Origin: Pseudomonas congelans | Lineage (GTDB): Bacteria; Pseudomonadota; Gammaproteobacteria; Pseudomonadales; Pseudomonadaceae | DNA: 64,000 nt | Direction of reading: 5' to 3' | Assembly (NCBI RefSeq): GCF_900103225.1 | Contig: NZ_FNJH01000003.1 | Coordinates: forward strand, 1-64,000 | In this document: one piece after another, positions 1-8,092 of the stretch | Position numbering within the stretch: the first letter of the stretch is position 1 | Layout of the letters: the number at the start of each line of letters is the position of its first letter | Translations under genes and position numbers: made by a program | Notes under the pieces: model-generated | Database searches by the model: none | Seen by the model: the letters and a program-made list of their open reading frames with translations, nothing else | Told to the model about the DNA's origin: nothing

Positions 1-38
1 GCGTCGGCATGCCGTTCTGGACGCTCTGCGTCCTCTTT

Positions 39-87
39 ATGACGCGTAGCGTCATGAAGTGCATTCCCACGCTGGAGCGTGGGAATG
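39..87 (+). repeat. Dispersed twin-hairpin repeat
   Basis: Two adjacent perfect hairpins, ATGACGC..GCGTCAT followed by TTCCCACGC..GCGTGGGAA, joined by a short linker. The same about 50-bp unit recurs at 7.56, 7.98, 17.14, 28.81, 31.39, 48.97 and 49.10 kb and, in doubled form, in the array at 39.7 kb. All copies are intergenic. It lies just downstream of aotP, where it may act as a 3' end-stabilising or terminating structure; that role is inference. Confidence 0.8.
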
Positions 88-129
88 AGATTTGAGGGGG
101 ATCCAGACGTTTGCGTGCAGCCATCCGTG

Positions 130-894
130 CTACTTCAGATTGCCGCTCAAGAACTGCTGCAAACGTTCGCTTTTCGGGTTGTTGAGGACTTCATCCGGGT
201 GGCCGGATTCTTCGACCTGGCCCTGGTGCAGAAACACCACCTGGCTCGCCACCTTGCGGGCGAAGCCCATTTCGTGGGTGACCAGAATCATCGTCCGGCC
301 TTCTTCAGCCAGGCCCTGAATGACCTTCAGCACTTCACCGACCAGCTCCGGGTCCAGCGCGGAGGTAGGCTCGTCGAAGAGCATGATCTCCGGCTCCATC
401 GCCAGTGCGCGGGCGATGGCCACGCGCTGCTGTTGCCCACCGGAGAGAAACGCGGGGTACTGATCGGCGACACGTTCCGGCAGACCGACCTTTTCCAGGT
501 ATTTGCGCGCGCGAGCTTCGGCTTCGGCCTTGGGCACGCCCAGAACCCGGCGCGGTGCCATGGTGATGTTTTCCAGCACGGTCATGTGCGCCCACAGGTT
601 GAAGTGCTGAAACACCATCGCCAGCCGCGTGCGGATACGCTGCAGCTCATCCGGGTCGGCAACGCGCATGCCGTCCTTGTCGCTGACCATGCGCACCTGC
701 TTGCCATCCAGGCTCATCGCCCCGTCACTGGGCTGTTCGAGGAAGTTGATGCAGCGCAAAAAGGTGCTCTTGCCGGAGCCACTGGCGCCGATCAGGCAGA
801 TGACGTCACCGCTGCTGGCCTTGAGCGATACGCCTTTGAGCACTTTGTTGTCGCCATAGCTTTTGTGCAGGCCATCGATGGTCAGTTTGTACAT
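130..894 (-). CDS. aotP: Arginine/ornithine ABC transporter ATP-binding protein AotP
   Basis: Cytoplasmic ATPase subunit of a polar amino acid importer, 254 aa, normal length for the HisP/GlnQ family. Walker A GASGSGKST is at residues 36-44, the signature LSGGQQQR at 150-157 and Walker B LFDEP at 172-176. It is the last gene seen of the run aotJ-aotQ-aotM-aotO-aotP; in P. aeruginosa this operon is followed by argR, which would lie beyond the left edge here. It starts 9 bp after the aotO stop, so it is almost certainly co-transcribed. Substrate assignment to arginine/ornithine rests on gene order, especially the embedded aotO; a histidine/lysine/arginine specificity cannot be excluded from sequence alone. 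Confidence 0.9.
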   Translation of the reverse strand: MYKLTIDGLHKSYGDNKVLKGVSLKASSGDVICLIGASGSGKSTFLRCINFLEQPSDGAMSLDGKQVRMVSDKDGMRVADPDELQRIRTRLAMVFQHFNLWAHMTVLENITMAPRRVLGVPKAEAEARARKYLEKVGLPERVADQYPAFLSGGQQQRVAIARALAMEPEIMLFDEPTSALDPELVGEVLKVIQGLAEEGRTMILVTHEMGFARKVASQVVFLHQGQVEESGHPDEVLNNPKSERLQQFLSGNLK

Positions 895-903
895 GACAGG
901 TCC

Positions 904-2022
904 TCAAGGAGAAAGTAGATAGCCGCTGCGATAGGCCTGGGTGCCGGCGATGTGCGCAATGACCATGCCGGCAGTCGCCATGCGGCGCAGCGAACGCGCA
1001 TACAGCAGGCCTGCGTTGAGGGCATGGATGCAGGTCACGGTGTCGCTGATCGGGTCAATGACCTCGGCAATCAGCTGGCCGGCCTCGACGTGTTCGCCAG
1101 GCATCGCGCAGAACACCAGCAGGCCGCCGACCGGCGTAGCCACCGGTTCGACCGCTGCCAGTGGCGTAGCGGGGTAGAGCAGTTCGGGCAGCGGCTGCAG
1201 ATCGCCGTCAATGATGCCGGCGTCGATCAGGTAATGAATGATCGCCTGACAGTCTCGGCTGGCCAGCGCATGGTTGACATCGCCTTGTCCGCGCAGCTCC
1301 AGGGTCACCGAAAAGCTGCCCATGGGAATCGGAAAGCGCTCGCCAAAGCGTTGCTGCAATTGCCACCAGACCAGCGTGAAGCATTCATCGAACGACTGCC
1401 CGCCCGAGTCGGTTGCCAGCAGGCTGGCTTGCGCGCCCAGGTAGCGGGATAACGGTTCGACTTTCGGCCAGGCCTCGGGCGTGGTGTACAGGTGTTCGAC
1501 CGACTCGAAATCACAGTGCAGGTCCAGCACCATGTCGGCGTCGCAGGCCAGGCGCTGCAGGCTCAGGCGCAGCGACTGCAGCTGGGTGGTCGCCGGTACG
1601 GCATTCAGCGCCGCCAGCAGGCTGTGCCTTACCAACGCACGATTGTGCTCTGCGTCGGCCGTCAGTCGGGCTTCGATGTCATCACCGACCTGAGTGCCGA
1701 GGTCGCTGAACCAGCGATTGAAGTTCTGGCCGCTTTCCAGCTCGTAGCGGCCCAGCGGGGTGTCCATCAGCACCTGTTCCAGACCGATCGGGTTGGCCAC
1801 GGGCACCACAACGATTTCGCCCAGCAGGCGCCCGGCGTTTTCCAGTTCGGCCAGACGCTGCTTCAGGTACCAGGCCACCAGCATGCCCGGCAGCTCGTCG
1901 GCATGCAGTGACGCCTGTATGTAGACTTTGCCGGAGCCGTTTTGCGGACCGTAATGAAAACTGTGGATCTGCCGGCCAGTGCCGGGCACTGGCGACAGCA
2001 AGTCATGGGTGTGATGGCGCAT
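904..2022 (-). CDS. aotO: AotO-like zinc carboxypeptidase/deacylase family protein
   Basis: A 372-aa member of the succinylglutamate desuccinylase/aspartoacylase (M14-like) family. Candidate zinc ligands are H40 and E43 in the motif SLHADE, and H169 in LDLHCD. The N-terminal domain is the hydrolase fold; the C-terminal about 90 residues look like the beta-rich domain typical of this family. It is embedded between permease and ATPase genes, as aotO is in P. aeruginosa, where it is reported as dispensable for transport (from memory). A natural guess is that it hydrolyses an acylated amino acid imported by the same system, but no substrate can be read from the sequence. There is no signal peptide, so it should be cytoplasmic. 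Confidence 0.82.
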   Translation of the reverse strand: MRHHTHDLLSPVPGTGRQIHSFHYGPQNGSGKVYIQASLHADELPGMLVAWYLKQRLAELENAGRLLGEIVVVPVANPIGLEQVLMDTPLGRYELESGQNFNRWFSDLGTQVGDDIEARLTADAEHNRALVRHSLLAALNAVPATTQLQSLRLSLQRLACDADMVLDLHCDFESVEHLYTTPEAWPKVEPLSRYLGAQASLLATDSGGQSFDECFTLVWWQLQQRFGERFPIPMGSFSVTLELRGQGDVNHALASRDCQAIIHYLIDAGIIDGDLQPLPELLYPATPLAAVEPVATPVGGLLVFCAMPGEHVEAGQLIAEVIDPISDTVTCIHALNAGLLYARSLRRMATAGMVIAHIAGTQAYRSGYLLSP

Positions 2023-2034
2023 GTTCAGTCCTGA

Positions 2035-2745
2035 TTAGTGGGCCGGGCCGAGAAAGGCCAGCCAGCGGCGTTCGGCAAGGCGGAACAGCCCGACCAGAAT
2101 GAACGTCACGGTCAGGTACATGACAGCGGCGATACCGAAGGACTGGAAGGTCATGAAGGTGGCCGAGTTGGCATCCCGCGCCACTTTCAGGATGTCCGGC
2201 ACTGTGGCAGTGAAGGCCACCGTGGTCGAGTGCAGCATCAGGATCACTTCGTTGCTGTAATACGGCAGAGAGCGGCGCAGCACCGACGGCATGATCACGT
2301 AGGCGTAAAGCTTCCAGCCCGTCAGGCCGTAGGCTTTGGCCGCCTCGACTTCGCCGTGAGCCATGCTGCGGATCGCCCCGGCAAAGATCTCCGTGGTGTA
2401 GGCGCAGGTGTTCAGGGTGAAGGCCAGGATCGTGCAGTTCATCGCATCGCGAAAGAACGCATCGAGCATCGGCTGTTCACGCACTGCAGCAATGCTGTAA
2501 ATGCCGGTGTAGCAGATCAGCAGCTGTATATAGAGGGGCGTGCCGCGAAACAGGTAGGTGTAGAACTGTACCGGCCAGCGCACCCAGCGGTTTCTCGACA
2601 CCCGCGCAATCGACAGCGGGATCGACACGCAGAAGCCGATGGCGATGGAGGCGCTGAGCAGCCACATGGTCATCGCCAGGCCGGTCACGTTGACGCCATC
2701 CGTATAAAGGAAGGGTTTCCAGTATTCCTGCAGCAATTCGATCAT
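2035..2745 (-). CDS. aotM: Arginine/ornithine ABC transporter permease AotM
   Basis: Inner-membrane permease of the HisM type, 236 aa, with about five hydrophobic segments and the conserved cytoplasmic EAA loop seen as GEVEAAKAYGLTGWKLY. It forms the translocation pore together with AotQ. Its start codon overlaps the aotQ stop by 4 bp (ATGA), indicating translational coupling, and aotO begins 12 bp after its stop. Length and topology are normal for the family. Confidence 0.9.
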   Translation of the reverse strand: MIELLQEYWKPFLYTDGVNVTGLAMTMWLLSASIAIGFCVSIPLSIARVSRNRWVRWPVQFYTYLFRGTPLYIQLLICYTGIYSIAAVREQPMLDAFFRDAMNCTILAFTLNTCAYTTEIFAGAIRSMAHGEVEAAKAYGLTGWKLYAYVIMPSVLRRSLPYYSNEVILMLHSTTVAFTATVPDILKVARDANSATFMTFQSFGIAAVMYLTVTFILVGLFRLAERRWLAFLGPAH

Positions 2746-3470
2746 CGCTGTGCCTCCCGGCTGCCTGCGGCGTAATACCGCTCAGCCCAACGCAGGGCGA
2801 AGTTAGAGGCGCTGGTGATCAGCAGGTAGATCAATGCCGCCAGCACCAGAAAGTAGAACAACTGATAGGTGCTCTTGCCCGCATCCTGTGACGCCTTGAC
2901 CAGATCGGCCAGGCCGATGATCGATACCAGCGCAGTCGCCTTGAGCAGCACCTGCCAGTTGTTGCCGATCCCCGGCAGCGCGTAACGCATCATCTGCGGG
3001 AACACGACGTAACGAAAACGCTGGCCGCGTTTCAGCCCATAGGCCGTCGCTGCCTCCACCTGACCGCGAGGCACGGACAGAATCGCGCCGCGAAACGTCT
3101 CGGTGAAGTACGCACCATAAATGAAGCCCAGGGTGATGACGCCTGCGCCGAACGGGTTGATCTCGATGTATTCCCATTCCATCGCATCGGTCAGCATGGT
3201 GAGCCAGGTTTGCAGGCTGTAGAAAATCAGCAGCATCAACACCAGGTCCGGAACACCACGGATCAGTGTCGTATAAATCTGCGCCGGCACGCGCAGCAGC
3301 GCGGAGCTCGACAGTTTGGCGCTGGCCCCGATCAGCCCGAGCAAAATGCTCAGAGCAAGCGACAGCACAGCCAGTTTGACGGTCATCCAGGTGCCTTCCA
3401 GCAACAGCGGGCCAAAGCCCTTCAGGCTGAATGCCGAGAGTCCCAGGTTTTGCATGAGTGCATCGAGCAT
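2742..3470 (-). CDS. aotQ: Arginine/ornithine ABC transporter permease AotQ
   Basis: Inner-membrane permease of the HisQ type, 242 aa. The EAA loop is visible as GQVEAATAYGLKRGQRF, and there are about five membrane-spanning stretches. It pairs with AotM. It is separated from aotJ by 77 bp containing a strong hairpin with a T-run, so part of the transcription probably stops before this gene, giving more binding protein than membrane subunits. Confidence 0.9.
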   Translation of the reverse strand: MLDALMQNLGLSAFSLKGFGPLLLEGTWMTVKLAVLSLALSILLGLIGASAKLSSSALLRVPAQIYTTLIRGVPDLVLMLLIFYSLQTWLTMLTDAMEWEYIEINPFGAGVITLGFIYGAYFTETFRGAILSVPRGQVEAATAYGLKRGQRFRYVVFPQMMRYALPGIGNNWQVLLKATALVSIIGLADLVKASQDAGKSTYQLFYFLVLAALIYLLITSASNFALRWAERYYAAGSREAQR

Positions 3471-3489
3471 GGATAGGCCTTGTTACCAA

Positions 3490-3541
3490 CAAAAACGCCC
3501 ACCGATCGGGCGACGAATGATCGCCGAAATCGATGGGCGTC
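3490..3541 (-). terminator. Attenuating terminator between aotJ and aotQ
   Basis: Read on the minus strand, ACGCCCATCGAT pairs with ATCGGTGGGCGT, with an inner GGCGA..TCGCC hairpin, followed by TTTTTG. It is placed directly after the binding-protein gene and inside the operon, the usual position for a partial terminator that sets subunit ratios. The structure is seen; partial readthrough is inferred. Confidence 0.75.
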
Positions 3542-3547
3542 GGGGTG

Positions 3548-4330
3548 TTATTTACCGCTGTAGAGGTTCAGGTCGCCAAAGTGTTTTTTCTGGATTTCAG
3601 CGTAGGTGCCGTCGTCGTGCATTGCCTTGATGCCTTTATCCAGCAGCGCTTTTAGTTCCTTGTTGCCCTTGGCAATACCGATGGCGGTCTTGGCAGGCAG
3701 CAGTTCGCTGTCTATAGGCTTGCTGACTTCGTAGTCAGCGCCGGCTGGCGATTTGAGGAAGCCCAGTTCGGCCTGCAGCATGTCCTGGATAGAAGCGTCC
3801 AGACGGCCCGAAGTCAGGTCAGCGTAAACCTGGTCCTGGTTGGCATAGGCCTTGGTGGATACACCGGCCTTGTCCAGTACCGCCTTGGCGTAGGCTTCCT
3901 GGATAGTGCCTTGCTCATAGCCCACAGTCTTGCCTTTCAGGCTGGCCGGGTCGGCGGTAAAGCCTGCACCTTTCTTGAACACCAGCGAGGTCGGGCCGGA
4001 GAACAGTTCGCTGGAGAAGTCGATGACTTTTTCGCGGGCAGGGGTCACGGTCATCGAGGAGATAACGCCGTCGAATTTACGTGCCTTGAGGCCGGGGATC
4101 ATGCCGTCGAAGTCGCTTTCGACCCATTTGCAGGTGACTTTCAGCTCTTTGCAGATCGCGTTGCCCAGATCGATATCGAAGCCGACCAGGCTGCCATCGG
4201 CCGCTTTGGATTCGAACGGTGCGTAAGATGGATCGACGCCGAAGCGCAGTTCCTTGTATTCCTTGGCCATGGTGTTACCGGCGGCGATGCACAGAGCCAG
4301 TGCAGAAAGAGTCAGCCATGCTTTTTTCAT
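3548..4330 (-). CDS. aotJ: Periplasmic arginine/ornithine-binding protein AotJ
   Basis: Solute-binding protein of the polar amino acid family (SBP_bac_3), 260 aa. A Sec signal peptide (KKAWLTLSALALCIAAGNTMA) ends near residue 22. The mature part begins with the family pattern RFGVDPSYAPFE and contains the signature GFDIDLGNAICKEL. The start is supported by AAGGA 7 bases upstream. First gene of the operon, with its promoter expected in the 343-bp gap to the right. It captures the amino acid in the periplasm and delivers it to AotQM. Arginine/ornithine specificity is inferred from operon order. Confidence 0.9.
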   Translation of the reverse strand: MKKAWLTLSALALCIAAGNTMAKEYKELRFGVDPSYAPFESKAADGSLVGFDIDLGNAICKELKVTCKWVESDFDGMIPGLKARKFDGVISSMTVTPAREKVIDFSSELFSGPTSLVFKKGAGFTADPASLKGKTVGYEQGTIQEAYAKAVLDKAGVSTKAYANQDQVYADLTSGRLDASIQDMLQAELGFLKSPAGADYEVSKPIDSELLPAKTAIGIAKGNKELKALLDKGIKAMHDDGTYAEIQKKHFGDLNLYSGK

Positions 4331-4673
4331 TGTTCAGTCCTTAAAACCTTAAATGGGGCGTTGGGAATACGCGAAGCGTGCTACCGGCGAGTGCCAGACT
4401 GGCAGAAGGTAGCAATTTCCGAACCAGAGCGATGAACGTGCGTTTGAAATGTAAGGCGTTGTCGCTATTTCGTATAAACGGCTGGCAATTGGCCGCCCAT
4501 GCGCGCTTACGGGACTGCTGCTCATCGCCCGGCCTTGGGCAAGGTGTTTTTTAAGGTGGGGCAGAGCGGAAGATTGGTAACGAATCGGGAAGTTTCCTAC
4601 AGGTAGGCAGGATAATTCACCATTCGGTGTTTCAAAAAGGTGCACGGTGTTTTGCTTGCGCCTTTTTGGTGCC
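4331..4673. other. Intergenic region upstream of aotJ
   Basis: 343 bp between the aotJ start and the stop of the DNA ligase gene, both on the minus strand. It must hold the aot operon promoter. No convincing gene or strong terminator hairpin was recognised; an ArgR operator is plausible here but I could not identify one by eye. Confidence 0.5.
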
Positions 4674-6377
4674 CTAGTTCAGCAGGTCCTGCAGCGTTGC
4701 CAGACTGTCGGCTTCGGCTACCGGCTTGTCCTGCCGCCAGCGCAGCATGCGCGGGAAACGCACCGCGATGCCGCTTTTGTGACGCTTCGACAGAGCGATG
4801 CCTTCAAAGCCCAACTCGAACACCAGCGTCGGGGTTACGCTGCTGACCGGCCCGAATTTCTCCACCGTCGTCTTGCGAACGATGGCGTCGACCTTGCGCA
4901 TTTCTTCATCGGTCAGTCCCGAGTAGGCCTTGGCGAACGGCACCAGCGTGCGCTCACTGGCTTCAGGCGGGCCGTCCCACACCGCAAAGGTGTAATCGCT
5001 GTACAGGCTGGCGCGTCGCCCGTGGCCGCGTTGCGCGTAAATCAGCACGGCGTCTACACTGAACGGGTCGATTTTCCATTTCCACCACACCCCCATGTCC
5101 TTGGTGCGACCGACGCCATACAGCGAGTCGCGAGCCTTGAGCATCATGCCCTCGACGCCCAGGCTGCGAGAGGCTTCGCGCTGGGTGGCCAGATCGAGCC
5201 AGTCCTTGCCAGCGAGCACCGGGGAAGGCATCAGCACCTCGCTTTGGCAGGTTTCGATCAAGGCTTCCAGTTGCGAGCGGCGTTCATGTTGCGGGCGACT
5301 GCGCCAGTCATCGCCTTGCCACTCAAGCAGGTCATAGGCGAGCACCACGACCGGAACGTCGGCAAGAATCTTTTTGCCGAGCGTCTTCCGGCCTATCCGC
5401 TGTTGCAGCAGGGCGAACGGTTGAACCGAGGGCGCAGCCGCAGGAGCATCGCTGTTCAAGGCAAACTCCGCATCGGCATCCGGGTTCGCATCGGGGGCTT
5501 TCCAGACTACGATTTCGCCGTCGATCACCGTGCCGTCCGGCAGGCACTGCACCAGGCTGTGCAGTTCGGGAAAACGGTCGGTCACCAGTTCTTCGCCGCG
5601 CGACCAGATCCACAAGCGTCCGTCACGTTTGACCAGTTGCGCGCGAATGCCGTCCCACTTCCATTCCACCTGCCAGTTCTGCGCCGGACCGAGCAAGTCC
5701 TCGAACTGGTCGGCGGGCTGTTGCAGGGAGTGGGCGAGAAAAAACGGGTAGGGCTGGCCGCCACGTTGAGCGTGCTCGTCTTCGGACTCAGGCGCGATCA
5801 GCTTCAAATAGCGCTCGGCGCTGGGCCGGTGCGACAAGTCGGTGTAACCCACCAGTCGTTGTGCGACGCGTTTGCTGTCGATGTCAGCCAGCGCTGCCAG
5901 CGCACGGGTGACCAACAGCTTGGACACGCCGACCCGGAAACTGCCGGTGATAAGCTTGATGCACACCATCAGACTGCTGCGGTCCAGTTGCGACCAGAAC
6001 AGCGGCAGCCGCTCGGCGAGTTCTTCAGGCGGCAGGCCGCGCAATGGCAACAGCTTGTCCTCCATCCAGGTGGCCAGGCCTTCGTCGTTACTGTGGTCGG
6101 CTTGGGGCAGCAAGAGCGACAGGGTTTCCGCCAGGTCACCGACCGCCTGATAGCTTTCTTCGAACAGCCATTCCGGCAGATTTGCCAGGGTCATTGCCTG
6201 TTCGCGCAGCACACGGGTGGGTACCAATTGCCGTGGGCGTCCGCCTGACAGAAAGTACACCGCCCAGGCGGCGTCCTCTGCTGCTGCCTTTTCGAAGTAG
6301 TCGCGCATTGCGGCGAGTTTGGCGTTGCTTGAAGTGGTAGCGTCCAGCTGCGCGTAGAGTTCAGCGAAGGCTTTCAT
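4674..6377 (-). CDS. ATP-dependent DNA ligase (ligase-associated repair type)
   Basis: A 567-aa ATP-dependent ligase that seals nicks by the lysyl-AMP mechanism. The nucleotidyl-transfer motif KWDGIR places the catalytic lysine at K240. An N-terminal helical DNA-binding domain (about 1-205) precedes the adenylation domain (about 206-430), followed by an OB-fold domain with RFPRMLRWRQDKP near the C-terminus. Length fits the bacterial ligases linked to an MBL-fold exonuclease and an Lhr-type helicase. It overlaps the exonuclease stop by 4 bp, so the two are translationally coupled. The helicase and the PdeM-type phosphoesterase that often complete this set are not adjacent here. It acts alongside, not instead of, the essential NAD-dependent LigA; that is family knowledge. 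Confidence 0.9.
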   Translation of the reverse strand: MKAFAELYAQLDATTSSNAKLAAMRDYFEKAAAEDAAWAVYFLSGGRPRQLVPTRVLREQAMTLANLPEWLFEESYQAVGDLAETLSLLLPQADHSNDEGLATWMEDKLLPLRGLPPEELAERLPLFWSQLDRSSLMVCIKLITGSFRVGVSKLLVTRALAALADIDSKRVAQRLVGYTDLSHRPSAERYLKLIAPESEDEHAQRGGQPYPFFLAHSLQQPADQFEDLLGPAQNWQVEWKWDGIRAQLVKRDGRLWIWSRGEELVTDRFPELHSLVQCLPDGTVIDGEIVVWKAPDANPDADAEFALNSDAPAAAPSVQPFALLQQRIGRKTLGKKILADVPVVVLAYDLLEWQGDDWRSRPQHERRSQLEALIETCQSEVLMPSPVLAGKDWLDLATQREASRSLGVEGMMLKARDSLYGVGRTKDMGVWWKWKIDPFSVDAVLIYAQRGHGRRASLYSDYTFAVWDGPPEASERTLVPFAKAYSGLTDEEMRKVDAIVRKTTVEKFGPVSSVTPTLVFELGFEGIALSKRHKSGIAVRFPRMLRWRQDKPVAEADSLATLQDLLN

Positions 6378-7420
6378 GACTGAGCCTCGCCCGTGCTTGC
6401 CGCTTCGGGTTCGCTGGCTGCCGGGTTGCTGTCTTCTTCATCGCCGTATTCGGTGCTGAAGCCCTGTGCGTCCAGGCCCAGTTCACGCAGGTAACGCACC
6501 AGTATGCCGACCGAACCGTGGGTCACCATGACGCGCTCGGCACCGGTCTGTTCGACAGCCCAGAGCAGGCCCGGCCAGTCGGCGTGATCGGACAACACAA
6601 AACCGCGATCTACACCGCGCCGGCGTCGTGTGCCGCGCAGCATCATCCAGCCGCTGGCAAACGCATCGCTGTATTCGCCAAAGCGCTTCATCCAGCTGCT
6701 GCCACCTGCCGAAGGTGGGGCGAGGATCAACGCCTGGCGCAGCGCTGGGTCGGTTTTTTTGAAATCCCCGGCGTACTGGGTTTCCGGGATGTAGATGCCG
6801 CCTTCGCGATACACGCGGTTCAGCGGCTCGACGGCACCGTGGACCAGAATCGGTCCGATCTGCGCGTCGATACCGTGCAGGATGCGCTGGGCCTTGCCGA
6901 ACGAGTAAGCGAACAACACGCTGGCCTTGCCTTGGGCCGCATTGGCACGCCACCACTGGTTGATGCCTTCGAAGATCTGCGCTTGCGGCGCCCAGCGATA
7001 GATCGGCAGGCCGAAGGTCGATTCGGTAATAAAGGTATGGCAGCGCACCGGCTCGAAAGCGGCACAGGTGCCGTCCGGCTCGACTTTGTAATCGCCGGAA
7101 GCAACCCACACCTCGCCTTGGTACTCCAGCCGCACCTGCGCCGACCCCAACACATGCCCGGCCGGATGCAGGCTCAGCTTCACCCCGTGATGGGTGATGG
7201 TTTCGCCGTATTCCAGGGTCTGCAGATTAATGTCCTGCCCAAGGCGCGAACGCAGAATGCCCTCGCCACTGGCCGCCGACAGGTAATGCTCATTGCCGGT
7301 ACGGGCATGGTCGCCATGCGCATGGGTGATGACTGCCCGTTCGACCGGACGCCATGGATCGATATAGAAATCACCGGGTGGGCAATACAAACCTTCGGGG
7401 CGAGCAACGACAAGATCCAT
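6374..7420 (-). CDS. Ligase-associated MBL-fold DNA exonuclease
   Basis: A 348-aa metallo-beta-lactamase/beta-CASP nuclease, related to SNM1/Artemis-type DNA processing enzymes. The metal-binding motif HAHGDH is at residues 33-38, with further family histidines in HPAGHVLGSAQ and LSDHADW. It is first in a two-gene operon with the ATP-dependent ligase. The pair probably trims and reseals damaged DNA ends; the combination is the evidence, not any direct observation. The last about 25 residues are acidic and low in complexity. The start lacks a strong ribosome-binding site but the N-terminus (DLVVARPEGLYCPPGDFYIDP) is typical of the family. Confidence 0.88.
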   Translation of the reverse strand: MDLVVARPEGLYCPPGDFYIDPWRPVERAVITHAHGDHARTGNEHYLSAASGEGILRSRLGQDINLQTLEYGETITHHGVKLSLHPAGHVLGSAQVRLEYQGEVWVASGDYKVEPDGTCAAFEPVRCHTFITESTFGLPIYRWAPQAQIFEGINQWWRANAAQGKASVLFAYSFGKAQRILHGIDAQIGPILVHGAVEPLNRVYREGGIYIPETQYAGDFKKTDPALRQALILAPPSAGGSSWMKRFGEYSDAFASGWMMLRGTRRRRGVDRGFVLSDHADWPGLLWAVEQTGAERVMVTHGSVGILVRYLRELGLDAQGFSTEYGDEEDSNPAASEPEAASTGEAQS

Positions 7421-7563
7421 GGGGCAACCGTATGGATGGGCTTGTTAGCTATGAGCCGGGAAGGATCTGGAAGTTCGGGGAGTTTGCGTGAGCGCTGCGG
7501 AGCGTGAGGTGCGACAGCAGGTGAATTAGGGCTCGACTCAAGGTCACCTTTTCGCCTCTGACT

Positions 7564-7615
7564 ATCGTTCCCATGCTCCGCGTGGGAATGCAGTTCGTGA
7601 CGCTCCGCGTCACAC
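7564..7615 (-). repeat. Dispersed twin-hairpin repeat
   Basis: Same unit as at the left edge, in reverse orientation: a TTCCCA..TGGGAA hairpin followed by GTGACGC..GCGTCAC. It abuts the left end of the larger folded repeat, with GTCACAC shared between the two. Confidence 0.8.
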
Positions 7616-7988
7616 AGGGGTTCTGCGATGTCAGGTGGATTGAGGTTCGGCTCACGTCACCTTTTCGCCCCTCGGCGACCTACTTTGATGGGGCCAAAGT
7701 AGGCAAACCCCCAAGCTCCGTTTCCGGCCCGACTGCGTCGGGTTCCTTCGTCCTGACACTGATCCGGGGGGCGCCGCAACGGGCCATCCATGGCCCGGTG
7801 CGGCTAGCCTGGCGTCCTGCCAGGCTACCCCCGGATCAGCGCCAGGACTCAGCCGTCACTTACGTCGCACTCTGCGTCGTCAGTGCCATCGCGACAGAAA
7901 AGCGCTTTTATGCACGATGGTGTTTTTCCCGGACATTGATGACTCAAGCCGAACCCCAATCTACCTGACAAAGAAAAACCGCCGTGTG
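7608..7988 (-). repeat. MITE-like folded repeat, copy A (266-bp core at 7644-7909)
   Basis: Its 266-bp core (7644-7909) matches 17212-17477 in inverted orientation at about 95% identity and exactly equal length. The core carries a long outer stem CTGATCCGGGGG/CCCCCGGATCAG enclosing two side hairpins, plus separate hairpins CCCGAC..GTCGGG and CCTACTTTG..CAAAGTAGG, and an AAAAGCGCTTTT palindrome at one end. Imperfect terminal inverted repeats of about 45 bp (7608-7652 and 7943-7988; inner GGTTCGGCT, outer GTCACAC) flank this copy. There is no credible coding frame. It looks like a non-autonomous mobile or structured-RNA repeat. Confidence 0.75.
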
Positions 7989-8036
7989 ACGCAGAGCTTC
8001 ACAAACTGCATTACCACGCTGGAGCGTGGGAACGAT
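7984..8036 (+). repeat. Dispersed twin-hairpin repeat
   Basis: GTGTGACGC..., then CCACGCTGGAGCGTGG, ending AACGAT. The first hairpin has decayed (GCAGAGCTTC). It sits at the right end of the larger repeat and 57 bp from the stop of the penicillin-acylase-type gene. Confidence 0.75.
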
Positions 8037-8092
8037 AGGTGTCCTGAAGACACCATCGTGCCCATGCTCCCTCTGCGTCCGATTTTCGGTGC

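Noticed and set aside
7573..7968. A 131-aa plus-strand frame across the folded repeat (and its counterpart at 16499-17323 on the minus strand with the same peptide).
   Set aside because: The shared peptide (RLAWRPARLPPDQRQDSAVTY) is the translation of palindromic repeat DNA; the second frame also runs through the TonB receptor on the other strand. No start signal.
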